From assembly GCA_946405145.1 (NCBI GenBank), contig CAMJGE010000006.1:1-64000 (forward strand): a stretch of 64,000 nucleotides of DNA. The letters are read 5' to 3'. The notes under the pieces are model-generated. The model was not told the origin of the DNA, searched no databases, and was given only the letters and a program-made list of their open reading frames with translations. Made by a program: the position numbers and the translations under genes. Positions 16,875 to 26,689 of the stretch are shown here, piece by piece (position 1 is the first letter of the stretch; the number at the start of each line of letters is the position of its first letter). This DNA is from an uncultured Prevotella sp. GTDB lineage: Bacteria > Bacteroidota > Bacteroidia > Bacteroidales > Bacteroidaceae.

Positions 16875-16925
16875 TTGCTACCATTAAGAGAAAAAATTGC
16901 TACCATTAATGCTAGCAACTTTTTT
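16875..16925. terminator. Bidirectional terminator between nadA and porZ
   Basis: A near-perfect palindrome, TTGCTA-N10-TAGCAA (16897-16918), is followed by six T on the plus strand and preceded by six A, giving a U-run in both directions. A partial copy TTGCTACCATTAA lies at 16875-16887. The same palindrome recurs at 38190-38211. Confidence 0.75.
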
Positions 16926-18900
16926 ACTTAATAATAGCAATTTTACAGACTGTTCCCTGATTGCCATTAGAGGTAGCAGTAATAACGAAATAAATGCCAC
17001 TTGCCACTCTCCTACCCTGACGATCATTTCCATCCCAAGTGAACATACCGCCATTACTGCGCCCTTGAGCTATCAGGGCACCATTGGATGAAGTGATTTT
17101 TACATCAGCATCATAGGTAAGTCCTGTAACTGTAATGAGTCCTGTATAGTCGGGTGTTACAGGATTTGGATAAGCATAGACATTATCGTCAGTCATTTCT
17201 TCTGAAGGTTCTGTAGCATTGCCTTGATAGGAACAAAGACCCTTATCTGTGAGGAAATATATTTTTCCTGTCTTCTGATTGATAGCAGTCGAATTAATGA
17301 TGTTAGAAAGTAGATAAGAGTTATCTTCCTTGAAGTTTTCTACCTGCGTGATATTATCTGCACTTATCAGGAAAGCTCCAGCACCATTGGTAGCAAACCA
17401 CTTACGATTACCGCCATCGATGGCGATATGATTGATATTGACATTATTCAACAGATAGTCAGCATAGTTGGTACCATCGTTACGAGGTACTTTTACCTGA
17501 TAGAAGGTTACTTTCTCCTGCCCTACTTCATCGCTCTTAATCATAAATGGTCCGATATTGGTTCCTACCCAGATATGATGCTCCATATCCTCACAGACAC
17601 AATTCACAAAAGCAGGTGAGTATGAAAGACCATCCTGATTCACAAAGCTGTTGTATTTTATCAGCTCGTCTGTAGCGATGTTATAGCAGAATACAGATGG
17701 ATCTATCCAAGAGGTATTCACAAACCAGAGAAGTCCCCTACTGTCGAATAACATACTTCTTAATCCGGAAAGTGTCACACCTGAAGGGTCGTTTAAGAGT
17801 TCATGATAATAGTTATTCCATTCTTTATTTCTCGACAACTGAAGTATATTAACGCCTCGTGCCTGACTATTCAGTACCCAGAGATTACCTTCCTTATCAA
17901 ACTGGATACCATTGATGAGTACATAGTCATTACCCAGTTCTGTACCTCTGTCGATAGCTGGTCTTAATGGACTGTTATCCTTATTATAATAAGCTGCTAA
18001 CTGACCATCCTTAAACTCATATAGTCCGCATCGGCCTCCAGCAAACACGTGGGTTTCATCCAAAGGATCAACACTGACGCAATTGATGTCGAGATAAGGA
18101 TAACCTGTAATCTCTGACAGATTATCTTGGTAAATCGTCCAGTTATTTCCATCAAACACCTGAACTGTACCAGGATAATTATAATCGTTCATACCTGAAA
18201 TGAAATAACCACCAGTAGTGTATAACTTTCCATTCAGGATGGTTGATTCGTAGAAACGATTGTATTTAGGACCAATAGGACTGAGGGTTTCTACCACATG
18301 CCTATAAGTCTCCAAATCCTTATATTCATTATAGTCAGGCAGACTTGTGGGATAATCTGGGTTATTAGGCTGATAGGAACCACTGATTTCTGCCTTCTGC
18401 ATATTCACTTTCACATAGCCGAAATCACAGTCGAGCCACACGTAGATATCATCTACTATCAGACGATTCACATTCTTACTCTCTGTCATAATCTTCGTAT
18501 AGAGGGCAGAGATATTTGTGATATTTCCTTTGGTATCTATCAAATCGATATTTGAATTCTGATAGACAGCAACCAGCTTTTGTACCTTTGGATTCCAGGC
18601 AATATGGGTGATGTAAGTATCACTCAGACCTGACACCTTATCATAAGGTGTGATACTCTCATCATTCTGGTTATACTGATAGAGAGAGTTAGAAACTAGT
18701 ACAAAGAGCTGCTTATTAGCTGCTGCACAGATGTTCTGCAGCTCGTAATAAGCCAGATAGTTCTGCCAAGTACCTACTTGAGCGTTTAAAGGTAAAAAGG
18801 TAAAAAGGTAAAGTAGAAAGGTAAAAAAGTAAAAAGGTAAAAAGGTAAAAGGTAATAACCATTTTACCAATCTACTACTTTTAAATAATTTACCTTTCAT
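16924..18900 (-). CDS. porZ: Type IX secretion system protein PorZ-like (propeller plus CTD)
   Basis: 658 residues. A very hydrophobic, Phe/Leu-rich signal segment (FLLYLFTFLPLNAQ) leads into VGTWQNYLAYYE, the typical start of PorZ. Two beta-propeller-like regions with two-component-regulator-propeller repeats (LWVLNSQARGVN, IWVGTNIGPFM, KWFATNGAGAF) follow. A C-terminal T9SS-type beta domain (YAYPNPVTPDYTGLITVTGL, then VASGIYFVI) completes it. PorZ acts at the cell surface with PorU, delivering anionic LPS for attachment of T9SS cargo. Slightly shorter than Porphyromonas PorZ. The signal segment is encoded by a simple repeat and the start codon lies inside a long inverted repeat. Confidence 0.85.
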   Translation of the reverse strand: MKGKLFKSSRLVKWLLPFTFLPFYFFTFLLYLFTFLPLNAQVGTWQNYLAYYELQNICAAANKQLFVLVSNSLYQYNQNDESITPYDKVSGLSDTYITHIAWNPKVQKLVAVYQNSNIDLIDTKGNITNISALYTKIMTESKNVNRLIVDDIYVWLDCDFGYVKVNMQKAEISGSYQPNNPDYPTSLPDYNEYKDLETYRHVVETLSPIGPKYNRFYESTILNGKLYTTGGYFISGMNDYNYPGTVQVFDGNNWTIYQDNLSEITGYPYLDINCVSVDPLDETHVFAGGRCGLYEFKDGQLAAYYNKDNSPLRPAIDRGTELGNDYVLINGIQFDKEGNLWVLNSQARGVNILQLSRNKEWNNYYHELLNDPSGVTLSGLRSMLFDSRGLLWFVNTSWIDPSVFCYNIATDELIKYNSFVNQDGLSYSPAFVNCVCEDMEHHIWVGTNIGPFMIKSDEVGQEKVTFYQVKVPRNDGTNYADYLLNNVNINHIAIDGGNRKWFATNGAGAFLISADNITQVENFKEDNSYLLSNIINSTAINQKTGKIYFLTDKGLCSYQGNATEPSEEMTDDNVYAYPNPVTPDYTGLITVTGLTYDADVKITSSNGALIAQGRSNGGMFTWDGNDRQGRRVASGIYFVITATSNGNQGTVCKIAIIK

Positions 18901-18956
18901 CCTTTTACTTTTTTATTTTTTTTTTACTCTTTTACCTTTTTACTTTTTTACTTTTT
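18786..18956. repeat. Low-complexity inverted repeat straddling the porZ start codon
   Basis: Plus-strand 18786-18855 is built of AGGTAAAA/AAGTAAAA units, and 18901-18956 of the complementary TTTTACCT/TTTTTTAC units. The arms can pair across a loop of about 45 nt holding the porZ ATG (18900). The left arm encodes the PorZ signal peptide core; the right arm includes the last codons of rdgB. Confidence 0.75.
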
Positions 18957-20462
18957 CAACAGATAGTCTGCGAGTTTCTGAACAGCTCTTGCTCTATGAC
19001 TGATTTGGTTTTTGATTCCAACGCCCAGTTCAGCAAAAGTCTTGTCGTATCCATCAGGCTGGAAGATAGGATCATATCCAAACCCTTCACCACCTCGTTT
19101 CACACGTGTTATTTCACCATTCACTATACCATCGAAAGTGGTTACCTTTCCATCGATAATAAGAGCTATAACAGTACGGAAACGCGCTTTGCGGTTATCT
19201 GTATTCTCAAGTTCAGCGAGCAGCTTCTTCATGTTAGCCTGTGAGTCGTGTCCTTCACCTCCAGCATATCTGGCACTATATACACCAGGTGCTCCACCAA
19301 GGGCATCTACCTCCAGACCTGTATCATCAGCAAAGCAGTCAACGTGGTATTTATCGTATATCCACTGGGCCTTCATCATCGCATTGTCCTTCAGTGTCTG
19401 TCCTTTCTCAGGAATGTCGTCATTACAACCTAATTCTGAAAGTGACATCACTTGGAATTTGTTTCCAAGGATCTTCTTCACCTCTGTCAGTTTATTGAGG
19501 TTGTTGGTAGCAAATACAATTTTCATTTTCTTCTCTTCCTTTTTAATTTTCACTCTCATCTCATCGAATCCTTCACCATAGACACCAATAACACTCGACT
19601 GTGATACGAACGCATTGGGGTCGATCATCTTGATAAGACGGAAGATGTTCACACTCTCGTTCTTTTTTGCCAGAATACAGAGCACCTTCATCTGATGACC
19701 TGTGTACCATCCGTGTCCATCGAGAATGGTGACACCATGATTCATCTGGATACCAATCGCGTTGGCTATCTCCTGCCATTTCTTGGAGAATATCATAAAC
19801 TGCACAGACTGACGACGTGCGTTCATCACGTAGTCGAGTACATAGTTCTCCATCGTCATCACACAGAAACCAAACATCACCTTATGGGCTCGTTCCATAT
19901 AGTCACCAAACTGAGGAAAGAACATACAGGAGCCGATGATACAGAAGTCAACAGCAATCAGTACGTTACCTAACGATACGTTAGGATGAAACTTATTCAC
20001 TGAAGCAGCAATGATATCAGTACCACCAGTAGAACCGTTGTTCATAAACACAGTAGCCAAAGCGATACCTGTCAATACACAGCCTATAATCATCGACATG
20101 AAGTCCTGTCCCTCACCCATCAGTTTGAAAGGCAGACCATTAGCTTGCTTGGGAAGAATCTCCTGTGCAAACAGCAGCATGAAGTAGAGTGTGAAGATGG
20201 CGAAGATGGTCTTCATCAAGAACTTCACACCTAATATCTTCAGTGCCACCACCAACAATATACCATTGATGATGATATAAGTGTTCTCCAGATGGAAGCC
20301 TGTGGCGTAGTAGATGATAGCCGAAAGGCCAGTAACGCCTCCAGCAACGATCTGATAAGGCATCAGAAACACTGTGAAGGCAATAGTATAGATTAAGAGT
20401 CCAATGGCTATAAAAAGATAGTCTCTGGCCTCATTGAGGATGATTTTGTGATCGATCGTCAT
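18948..20462 (-). CDS. rdgB: YitT-family membrane protein fused to RdgB/HAM1 (XTP/dITP diphosphatase)
   Basis: One 504-codon frame. Residues 1-295 are a YitT-type protein: about six membrane helices ([30 protein letters not shown]) and a cytoplasmic DUF2179-like domain ([14 protein letters not shown]). Residues 313-504 are a complete Rdg[42 protein letters not shown] and ISHRARA. RdgB hydrolyses dITP and XTP to keep deaminated purines out of DNA. A basic linker ([10 protein letters not shown]) joins them and no stop intervenes. The methionine at 19526 could also serve as an internal start for free RdgB. The ATG directly abuts the leuS stop. Confidence 0.88.
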   Translation of the reverse strand: MTIDHKIILNEARDYLFIAIGLLIYTIAFTVFLMPYQIVAGGVTGLSAIIYYATGFHLENTYIIINGILLVVALKILGVKFLMKTIFAIFTLYFMLLFAQEILPKQANGLPFKLMGEGQDFMSMIIGCVLTGIALATVFMNNGSTGGTDIIAASVNKFHPNVSLGNVLIAVDFCIIGSCMFFPQFGDYMERAHKVMFGFCVMTMENYVLDYVMNARRQSVQFMIFSKKWQEIANAIGIQMNHGVTILDGHGWYTGHQMKVLCILAKKNESVNIFRLIKMIDPNAFVSQSSVIGVYGEGFDEMRVKIKKEEKKMKIVFATNNLNKLTEVKKILGNKFQVMSLSELGCNDDIPEKGQTLKDNAMMKAQWIYDKYHVDCFADDTGLEVDALGGAPGVYSARYAGGEGHDSQANMKKLLAELENTDNRKARFRTVIALIIDGKVTTFDGIVNGEITRVKRGGEGFGYDPIFQPDGYDKTFAELGVGIKNQISHRARAVQKLADYLLKK

Positions 20463-23285
20463 TTATTTCTTCAGCACAATGTTCACCATACGCTTAGGGA
20501 CGATGATAACCTTTGCTACCTGGAAACCTTCGAGATACTTCTGAGAGCGCTCATCAGCCAAGACAGCATCCTGGATGGTCTGATTGTCAGCATCAGCGGC
20601 AAATTCCATCTCGAAGCGGTTCTTACCATTGAAGGCAATACCCAACTTCACCTGACTTTCTACCAGATACTGTTCCTTCCATTTGGGCCACTCAGCATCG
20701 CAGACACTACCCTGCTCGCCTAGCATCTCCCAAAGCTCTTCTGCAATATGAGGTGCAAACGGAGCTATGAGGATCACCAGCGTCTTCAGCATCTCCTTGT
20801 TTTTGCACTTCTGCTGAGAGAGCTCATTCACGCAGATCATGAAAGCAGAGATAGAGGTGTTGTAAGAGAACTGCTCAATATCCTGCGATACCTTCTTGAT
20901 GAGCTTGTGAACGCTCTTCAGATTGTCTGCTGTAGCCTCACCCTCATCGAAACCATTCTGATAGAGATTCCAGAACTTACGCAAGAAGCGATGACAGCCA
21001 TCGATACCATTGGTGTCCCAAGGCTTTGACTGCTCTACAGGACCCAGGAACATCTCGTAGAGACGCAGGGTGTCAGCACCATATTTCTCGACGATCATAT
21101 CCGGGTTCACCACGTTGAACATCGATTTTGACATCTTCTCAATCGCCCAACCACAGATGTACTTGCCGTTCTCAAGGATAAACTCAGCATGCTCGTACTC
21201 AGGGCGCCAAGCCTTGAAGGCCTCGATGTCAAGCACATCAGCGCTGACGATGTTCACATCCACATGGATTGGTGTTACCTCCTTATAATTGTCCTTTAGG
21301 TTCAGACTCACGAACTTACCCTTGTCCTGACCCTCGTCCTCGATACGATACACGAAGTTGGAGCGACCCTGAATCATACCCTGATTCACCAGCTTCTTGA
21401 AGGGCTCATCCTCGCAAGAGTAACCAGAGTCATAGAGGAACTTATTCCAGAAACGAGAGTAGATCAAATGACCAGTAGCGTGCTCAGTACCACCAACGTA
21501 GAGATCCACATTACGCCAGTATTCATCAGCGTCGCGACTCACAAGAGCCTTCTCGTTCTTGGGATCCATATAACGGAGATAGTAAGCTGAAGAACCAGCA
21601 AAACCAGGCATCGTGTTCAGCTCCAAGGGGAAGACAGTCTTATTGTCAATCTCATCCTTAGATACCACCTTGTCGAACTTCGTATCCCAAGCCCACATCT
21701 TGGCACGTCCCAATGGGGGCTCACCTGTCTCAGTAGGCTGATACTTATCGATTTCAGGAAGTTCCAGAGGCAGGCACTCCTTAGGAATCATATAAGGCAT
21801 ATCATCCTTGTAATACACAGGGAATGGCTCACCCCAATAGCGCTGACGAGAGAAGATGGCATCACGCAGACGATAATTCACCTTCACACGTCCCAAGCCC
21901 TGTTCTGTCACGAATTTCTTCGTAGCTGCGATGGCCTCCTTGACAGTCAGACCATTGAGTGAGAACTTATCTGATGCAGAGTTACACATAATACCATCTT
22001 TGGCATCGAAGCTCTCTTCTGATACATCAGCACCTTCGATCACAGGGATGATGGGCAGACCAAAGTGCTTGGCGAAGGCATAGTCACGAGAGTCGTGAGC
22101 AGGTACAGCCATGATGGCACCAGTACCATAACCAGCCAACACATATTCTGAAATCCAGATGGGGATCTTCTCGTCTGTAAACGGATTGATGGCATAAGAA
22201 CCAGAGAATACACCAGTTACCTTGTGGTCCATCTGACGCTCTCTCTCCGTACGTTTCTTCACGTAGTCGAGATATTTCTCTACCTCAGCCTTTTGATCAG
22301 CAGTTGTGAGATCAGCTACGAGCTCACTCTCAGGCGCCAGCACCATGAAGGTGACACCAAACATTGTATCAGCACGCGTGGTGAAGATGGTGAAGTGCTT
22401 GTCTGAATCAGCAACGTTGAACTCTACCTCAGTACCCTCAGAACGACCAATCCAGTTGCGCTGGGTTTCCTTCAGAGAGTCTGTCCAATCGATCTCCTCA
22501 AGACCATCGAGCAGACGCTGGGCATAAGCGCTGACACGCAGACACCACTGACGCATCTTCTTTTGTTCTACAGGATAGCCGCCACGCTCAGAGACACCAT
22601 TGATCACCTCATCATTAGCCAGTACTGTTCCAAGTGCAGGGCACCAGTTCACCATCGTCTCAGCCAGGTAAGCAATACGATAGTTCATCAGCACCTCTTG
22701 CTTCTTCTTTTCAGAGAAACCAGCCCAGTCTGAAGCTGTGAAATGCAGCTCCTCAGTACCAAGGGCATTACAGTTCTCTGTACCCATCAGTTCGAAGTGC
22801 TCAATCAGTTTGATGGTTGGCTGAGCCTTATGTGAAGAGGTGGAATAGTAACTCTTGAACATCCGCTGGAAGGCCCACTGTGTCCACTTGTAATAGATAG
22901 GGTCACAGGTGCGTACCTCGCGCTCCCAATCGAATGAGAAGCCAATCTTATCCAACTGCTCACGATAGCGGTCGATATTAGCGAAAGTGGTCTTCTCAGG
23001 ATGCTGACCTGTCTGGATGGCATACTGTTCCGCAGGCAGTCCGTAGGCATCGTAGCCCATCGGGTTCAGCACGTTGAAGCCCTGTAGACGTTTATAACGG
23101 GCATAGATATCTGAGGCGATATAACCAAGGGGATGACCCACGTGCAAGCCTGCCCCAGAGGGGTAAGGGAACATATTCAGCACGTAGAACTTCTTCTTGT
23201 TCTTGTCCTCAACTACACGATAGGTTCCATTCTCCACCCATCGCTTTTGCCATTTCTGTTCGATTTCTCTGAAATTGTAATCCAT
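20463..23285 (-). CDS. leuS: Leucyl-tRNA synthetase
   Basis: 940 residues, class I synthetase. HVGH (HIGH box) lies at residues 48-51 within [20 protein letters not shown] at residues 717-721. A CP1 editing domain lies between them ([33 protein letters not shown]). A C-terminal anticodon-binding region ends in the short [16 protein letters not shown] tail. Slightly longer than the E. coli enzyme (860), as usual in Bacteroidetes. It is the promoter-proximal gene of leuS-yitT/rdgB-(porZ). Confidence 0.97.
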   Translation of the reverse strand: MDYNFREIEQKWQKRWVENGTYRVVEDKNKKKFYVLNMFPYPSGAGLHVGHPLGYIASDIYARYKRLQGFNVLNPMGYDAYGLPAEQYAIQTGQHPEKTTFANIDRYREQLDKIGFSFDWEREVRTCDPIYYKWTQWAFQRMFKSYYSTSSHKAQPTIKLIEHFELMGTENCNALGTEELHFTASDWAGFSEKKKQEVLMNYRIAYLAETMVNWCPALGTVLANDEVINGVSERGGYPVEQKKMRQWCLRVSAYAQRLLDGLEEIDWTDSLKETQRNWIGRSEGTEVEFNVADSDKHFTIFTTRADTMFGVTFMVLAPESELVADLTTADQKAEVEKYLDYVKKRTERERQMDHKVTGVFSGSYAINPFTDEKIPIWISEYVLAGYGTGAIMAVPAHDSRDYAFAKHFGLPIIPVIEGADVSEESFDAKDGIMCNSASDKFSLNGLTVKEAIAATKKFVTEQGLGRVKVNYRLRDAIFSRQRYWGEPFPVYYKDDMPYMIPKECLPLELPEIDKYQPTETGEPPLGRAKMWAWDTKFDKVVSKDEIDNKTVFPLELNTMPGFAGSSAYYLRYMDPKNEKALVSRDADEYWRNVDLYVGGTEHATGHLIYSRFWNKFLYDSGYSCEDEPFKKLVNQGMIQGRSNFVYRIEDEGQDKGKFVSLNLKDNYKEVTPIHVDVNIVSADVLDIEAFKAWRPEYEHAEFILENGKYICGWAIEKMSKSMFNVVNPDMIVEKYGADTLRLYEMFLGPVEQSKPWDTNGIDGCHRFLRKFWNLYQNGFDEGEATADNLKSVHKLIKKVSQDIEQFSYNTSISAFMICVNELSQQKCKNKEMLKTLVILIAPFAPHIAEELWEMLGEQGSVCDAEWPKWKEQYLVESQVKLGIAFNGKNRFEMEFAADADNQTIQDAVLADERSQKYLEGFQVAKVIIVPKRMVNIVLKK

Positions 23286-23331
23286 TGTATTTTCGTTTAT
23301 TTATTGTTTCCGTACATTATTATTGAGGCTG

Positions 23332-23363
23332 CAAAGATACGAATAAGTGAGGAAAAATCCAAA
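23332..23363 (-). promoter_or_regulatory. leuS promoter
   Basis: On the minus strand TTTG (23360-23363), 20 nt, TATCTTTG (23332-23339), a full consensus match. The leader to the ATG at 23285 is about 45 nt. Confidence 0.8.
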
Positions 23364-23434
23364 TTATTTTAGGAATAATTCATTATTTCGCCACTTGTCT
23401 ATCAAGGATCATTCATCATAAAATTCCTTTTTTG

Positions 23435-23466
23435 TTTGCAAAGATACAAAATAATTTGTAAATTTG
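23435..23466 (+). promoter_or_regulatory. K+ channel gene promoter
   Basis: TTTG (23435-23438), 20 nt, TAAATTTG (23459-23466); 23 nt before the ATG at 23490. Confidence 0.75.
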
Positions 23467-23489
23467 CAACTTGATACTAAACAATTGCA

Positions 23490-24308
23490 ATGATGAAAAA
23501 ACCTCGTTGGCTTGAGAAAGAGAATCTCTATAAAATCATGTTTGAGTCAGAGCACCCGATGGGTCGGGTCTTTGACCTCACTCTAATTACGGCTATCTCA
23601 CTGAGCATCATCATCTCGTTTGTTGAGACGATACCTTCGTTGGCACATACTTTCAAGTTAGTGCTGGAGATACTCGAATATCTGCTCACCTTCTTCTTTA
23701 CCGTTGAGTACATTGCAAGGGTATATTGCTCGCCTCGTCCTCGTGACTATGTGCTGAGTTTCTTTGGTATTATCGACTTACTATCTACCCTACCCCCTTA
23801 TCTCTCCTATTTCCTGCCCAACGCACGATATATGATTCTGCTGCGTTCGATCCGTTTCATTCGTATCTTCCGCATATTCAAGCTGTTCAGCTTCATTAAT
23901 GAGGGCTACTTACTGATGCACTCACTGCAGAAGAGTCTCACCAAGATATCCGTTTATTTCTTGTTTGTGTTTATACTCGATATTTGCTTGGGTACACTGA
24001 TGTTTATGGTAGAAAGTGGCGAACCCAATACCCAGTTCACTGATCTGGCAACCTCAGTCTATTGGGCTATTGTGACGATGACGACTGTGGGTTATGGTGA
24101 TATAACTCCTGTAACGGCGATAGGTCGCCTGCTTTCAGCTTTCGTCATGCTGCTGGGTTATACCATCATAGCTGTTCCTACAGGTATCGTAACTGCCAAT
24201 ATCATCGACGAGACAAAGGAGAAACCAAAAGATGGGCATTGTCCTCGTTGCGATGCACCAGTCCTCGAAAAAGATCACTACTGCTCCCATTGTGGCGAGA
24301 AGTTGTAA
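23490..24308 (+). CDS. Voltage-gated-type potassium channel with C-terminal zinc ribbon
   Basis: 272 residues. Six membrane helices: S1 ITAISLSIIISFVETI, an arginine-rich S4 (LLRSIRFIRIFRIFKLF, about residues 112-128), and the pore with selectivity filter TTVGYGD at residues 198-204, then S6. Membrane topology matches small prokaryotic Kv channels. After S6 the cytoplasmic tail ends in two CxxC pairs, CPRC and CSHC, about 16 residues apart, forming a probable zinc ribbon (residues 250-272) in place of an RCK domain. Single gene with own promoter and terminator. Confidence 0.9.
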   Translation: MMKKPRWLEKENLYKIMFESEHPMGRVFDLTLITAISLSIIISFVETIPSLAHTFKLVLEILEYLLTFFFTVEYIARVYCSPRPRDYVLSFFGIIDLLSTLPPYLSYFLPNARYMILLRSIRFIRIFRIFKLFSFINEGYLLMHSLQKSLTKISVYFLFVFILDICLGTLMFMVESGEPNTQFTDLATSVYWAIVTMTTVGYGDITPVTAIGRLLSAFVMLLGYTIIAVPTGIVTANIIDETKEKPKDGHCPRCDAPVLEKDHYCSHCGEKL

Positions 24309-24312
24309 AAAG

Positions 24313-24346
24313 AATTGGCAGGAAACATTTTAGATTCCTGCCAATT
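24313..24346. terminator. Perfect hairpin terminator between convergent genes
   Basis: 12-bp perfect stem AATTGGCAGGAA / TTCCTGCCAATT (24313-24324 and 24335-24346) with a 10-nt loop, starting 4 nt after the channel stop codon. It is positioned to serve both the channel gene and the convergent kinase-like gene. Confidence 0.8.
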
Positions 24347-24368
24347 TTATGAATAAAGGAAATGGATA

Positions 24369-25004
24369 TTATCCGATATATTTGAGTATCATATTCACAA
24401 TTTCTTCTTCTTTCTTGCCGTCGGCATTGATGACTAAGTCGTAATTGCGAGTATCATAACGTGAGGTCTTGGCATACTTATTAACATAGTTCTCACGCAT
24501 CTTATCCACCTTTTCAATAGTCTTGCGGGCCTCTTCCTCAGACATATTCTGCTTGCGCATAACACGCTCCAAACGGAAAGGCATAGAGGCTTGAATCAGA
24601 ATGCTCAGGTGGTTAGGATGTTTACGAAACACGAAGAATCCACTACGACCTGCTATAACACATGACTCATCTTCAGCGATGGCATTCAGAATCTCTGTTT
24701 CAGCCTTAAAGACCTCGTCAGTATCCAGCAGTTCAGGTTCTGCACCTGGCTTTGGAATGTAATAGTTTACCAAGCTTGCTCCACTACTCATCTGTCGCTT
24801 GAAGTCAGCCCACCAGCCCTGCTGGCGACCCTTTAGTTTCTCAATCTCTTCAACAGTCAGTCTATATTTTTCCTCTAGTCCTTTGATCACAGCTTTGTCA
24901 TAGAATTCTACGCCTAATTCTTCAGCTAACTTCTGGCCTACGGTACGGCCTCCACTTCCTAACTCGCGATTAATAGTAATCACAAACTTTTCGTTCTTTT
25001 TCAT
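24369..25004 (-). CDS. Cytidylate kinase-like family protein
   Basis: 211 residues. P-loop NMP-kinase fold of the cytidylate-kinase-like family: N-terminal VITINRELGSGGRTVGQKLA with a degenerate P-loop (GSGGRTVG), then EFYDKAVI and CVIAGRSGFFVF. A lid-like VMRKQNMSEEEARKTIEKVD and SRYDTRNYDLVINAD complete it. True CMP kinase (cmk) is a different, essential protein, so the substrate here is uncertain. Own promoter, single gene. Confidence 0.85.
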   Translation of the reverse strand: MKKNEKFVITINRELGSGGRTVGQKLAEELGVEFYDKAVIKGLEEKYRLTVEEIEKLKGRQQGWWADFKRQMSSGASLVNYYIPKPGAEPELLDTDEVFKAETEILNAIAEDESCVIAGRSGFFVFRKHPNHLSILIQASMPFRLERVMRKQNMSEEEARKTIEKVDKMRENYVNKYAKTSRYDTRNYDLVINADGKKEEEIVNMILKYIG

Positions 25005-25061
25005 AATCTCTACTATTTATAATTTTAGTTGATATTCCTTTTTGGTAAAATTCGTCGAGTG

Positions 25062-25092
25062 CAAATATAGTAAATATTATCGAAGTTGCAAA
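25062..25092 (-). promoter_or_regulatory. Promoter for cytidylate kinase-like gene
   Basis: Minus strand TTTG (25089-25092), 19 nt, TATATTTG (25062-25069). Leader about 55 nt. Confidence 0.7.
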
Positions 25093-25159
25093 ATATTTTT
25101 TAAAAAAAATGCATTTTTATCTTTTGTTCTATGAATAATCACTAAATAGTTTGAAAACT

Positions 25160-25191
25160 TTTGGCGGGACAGAAGTGAATGTCTATTTTTG
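25160..25191 (+). promoter_or_regulatory. Promoter for CarboxypepD-like protein gene
   Basis: TTTG (25160-25163), 20 nt, TATTTTTG (25184-25191), a full consensus match. Confidence 0.75.
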
Positions 25192-25225
25192 CAGATAGTT
25201 TTTAAATGTGATTGTTTTTTTGTTG

Positions 25226-25726
25226 ATGATAATGATACGGCTTTTTCTGTTGATGCTGATAGCAGGTACGTTTCAAGGGTTTGCACAAAGACGATTAGTA
25301 GTTGTTGATGTGGAAACACTGATACCAGTTGCTGGTGCTAATGTGGTTACTAAATATGGAAACACCACCACAGATTCCCTTGGTTATTTCAGTCTGTCAG
25401 ATAGTTGTAAGTCTGTTGCATTATCGCATGTCAACTACGAGAGTCGTTTGGTGAATCTTACAGAAATACGCGATACAGTCTATATGATTTCCAAGTTGTT
25501 GAATATCAAAGAGGTAGTTGTCTTCGGACATGGGAAACGCGAGGAGTTACCTGATGCCTTGAAGAAGCAACTTGAGGCAGAAAAAGAAAATGCGAAGTTG
25601 GCTGCTATTGATCCTAGTAGTGGAAACCTGCTGAGTCTATTTGGCTTTTTAATCCCCAAGAAATGGCGCAAAAATACGAAGGAAGCACGTCGCAAACGCT
25701 TGCAGCAAATATTGGAGAATTATTAA
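25226..25726 (+). CDS. Secreted protein with a carboxypeptidase-regulatory-like beta domain
   Basis: 166 residues if started at the ATG at 25226; ATGs at 25208 and 25232 are possible alternatives. A signal peptide (IRLFLLMLIAGTFQGFAQ) is followed by one beta-sandwich repeat: VVDVETLIPVAGANVVTKYG, then TTTDSLGYFSL and SHVNYESRLVNL. This is the carboxypeptidase-D regulatory-like fold found at the N-termini of SusC proteins, here without a receptor. A helical, lysine-rich tail of about 55 residues ends LQQILENY. Precise role unknown. Confidence 0.78.
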   Translation: MIMIRLFLLMLIAGTFQGFAQRRLVVVDVETLIPVAGANVVTKYGNTTTDSLGYFSLSDSCKSVALSHVNYESRLVNLTEIRDTVYMISKLLNIKEVVVFGHGKREELPDALKKQLEAEKENAKLAAIDPSSGNLLSLFGFLIPKKWRKNTKEARRKRLQQILENY

Positions 25727-25751
25727 GTAAATCCAAAAATAGAGGTAAAAA

Positions 25752-25783
25752 TTTGGATATTCAGGAAATAGTTCCTAACTTTG
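25752..25783 (+). promoter_or_regulatory. Promoter giving a leaderless DUF4380-like transcript
   Basis: TTTG (25752-25755), 20 nt, TAACTTTG (25776-25783), a full consensus match. Only 6 nt separate the -7 box from the ATG at 25790, so transcription probably begins at or just before the start codon. Confidence 0.75.
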
Positions 25784-25789
25784 CAGGCT

Positions 25790-26689
25790 ATGAAACAGAT
25801 TCTCACATCACTCCTCATGGCATTAGCCATGATTTTTGTAGGGACAACCACAGCAAAAGCTGATATGTCCAACGAAGAAGCAGGTCAATATGTCCTGAAG
25901 TGTGGTAACATGTCGATGACTATCGATGCAGCTAAAGGTGGCAAGATCCTGTCTTTCAAATACGGCGATCAGGAAGTCATCTCTCAGCTGAAGTGGCCAG
26001 AGTCCTTTGGCAGCACCTTTTGGACCAGTCCTCAGAAAGAATGGTTCTGGCCTCCTGTGCCAGAGTATGACAAGCAGCCTTATGCCGTAGAGGAAAAGGA
26101 TGGCAAGCTGACGATGACGAGTGAGGTGAATGACAAGCTGAAATATCGGATCCGCAAGGCCTTTAAGACTGATGAACAGAATCAGGCGATAGCTGTCACC
26201 TACTCTATCATCAATGAGAGTGGAGAGGTTAGAAAAGTGGCACCTTGGGAGATTACTCGTGTGCAGAACGAAGGTGGTCTGATATTCTTTGAGGCTCCTG
26301 TAGATAGCATCTGGCCTGCAGGACTTATGAATTTCAAGGATGTTAATGGCATAGCCTATTATGAGCCCGATGAGGCAAATGATAATCGTAAGGTGAATGC
26401 AGACGGAAAAGGTTGGCTGGCTTATCTGAATAAGGAAAAAGGTCTGCTGTTGGTAAAGCAGTTTGAGGATCTTGCAGCAGGACAGCCAGCACCTGATGAA
26501 GCGGAGATTCAGGTGTATGTCAACAGAGGAAAGACCTATATTGAACTGGAGAGTCAGGGTACCTATACTACTTTGAAGCCAGGTGAGGAACTGAGTTGGA
26601 CTGTGTGCTGGTATCTGCAGCCCTCTACCCTAACCTCTGCTGACGCTTTGGCACAGCAAGTGAAGAACTTGATAAACACAAAAAGATAA
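25790..26689 (+). CDS. Secreted DUF4380-like protein (galactose-mutarotase-like fold)
   Basis: 299 residues from the ATG at 25790 ([18 protein letters not shown]), chosen because the upstream TTG lies in the promoter. A signal peptide ends near TTAKA. The mature protein is a beta-sandwich with [37 protein letters not shown] and [11 protein letters not shown], resembling DUF4380 proteins related to aldose epimerases. No catalytic residues can be assigned. The stop codon shares one base with the mutS start (TAATG), so the two may be co-transcribed although their roles look unrelated. Confidence 0.72.
   Translation: MKQILTSLLMALAMIFVGTTTAKADMSNEEAGQYVLKCGNMSMTIDAAKGGKILSFKYGDQEVISQLKWPESFGSTFWTSPQKEWFWPPVPEYDKQPYAVEEKDGKLTMTSEVNDKLKYRIRKAFKTDEQNQAIAVTYSIINESGEVRKVAPWEITRVQNEGGLIFFEAPVDSIWPAGLMNFKDVNGIAYYEPDEANDNRKVNADGKGWLAYLNKEKGLLLVKQFEDLAAGQPAPDEAEIQVYVNRGKTYIELESQGTYTTLKPGEELSWTVCWYLQPSTLTSADALAQQVKNLINTKR

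Noticed and set aside
23439..23446. Extra minus-strand TATCTTTG upstream of leuS
   Set aside because: It lies inside the -33 region of the divergent channel promoter and over 150 nt from leuS; a better placed full promoter exists at 23332-23363.
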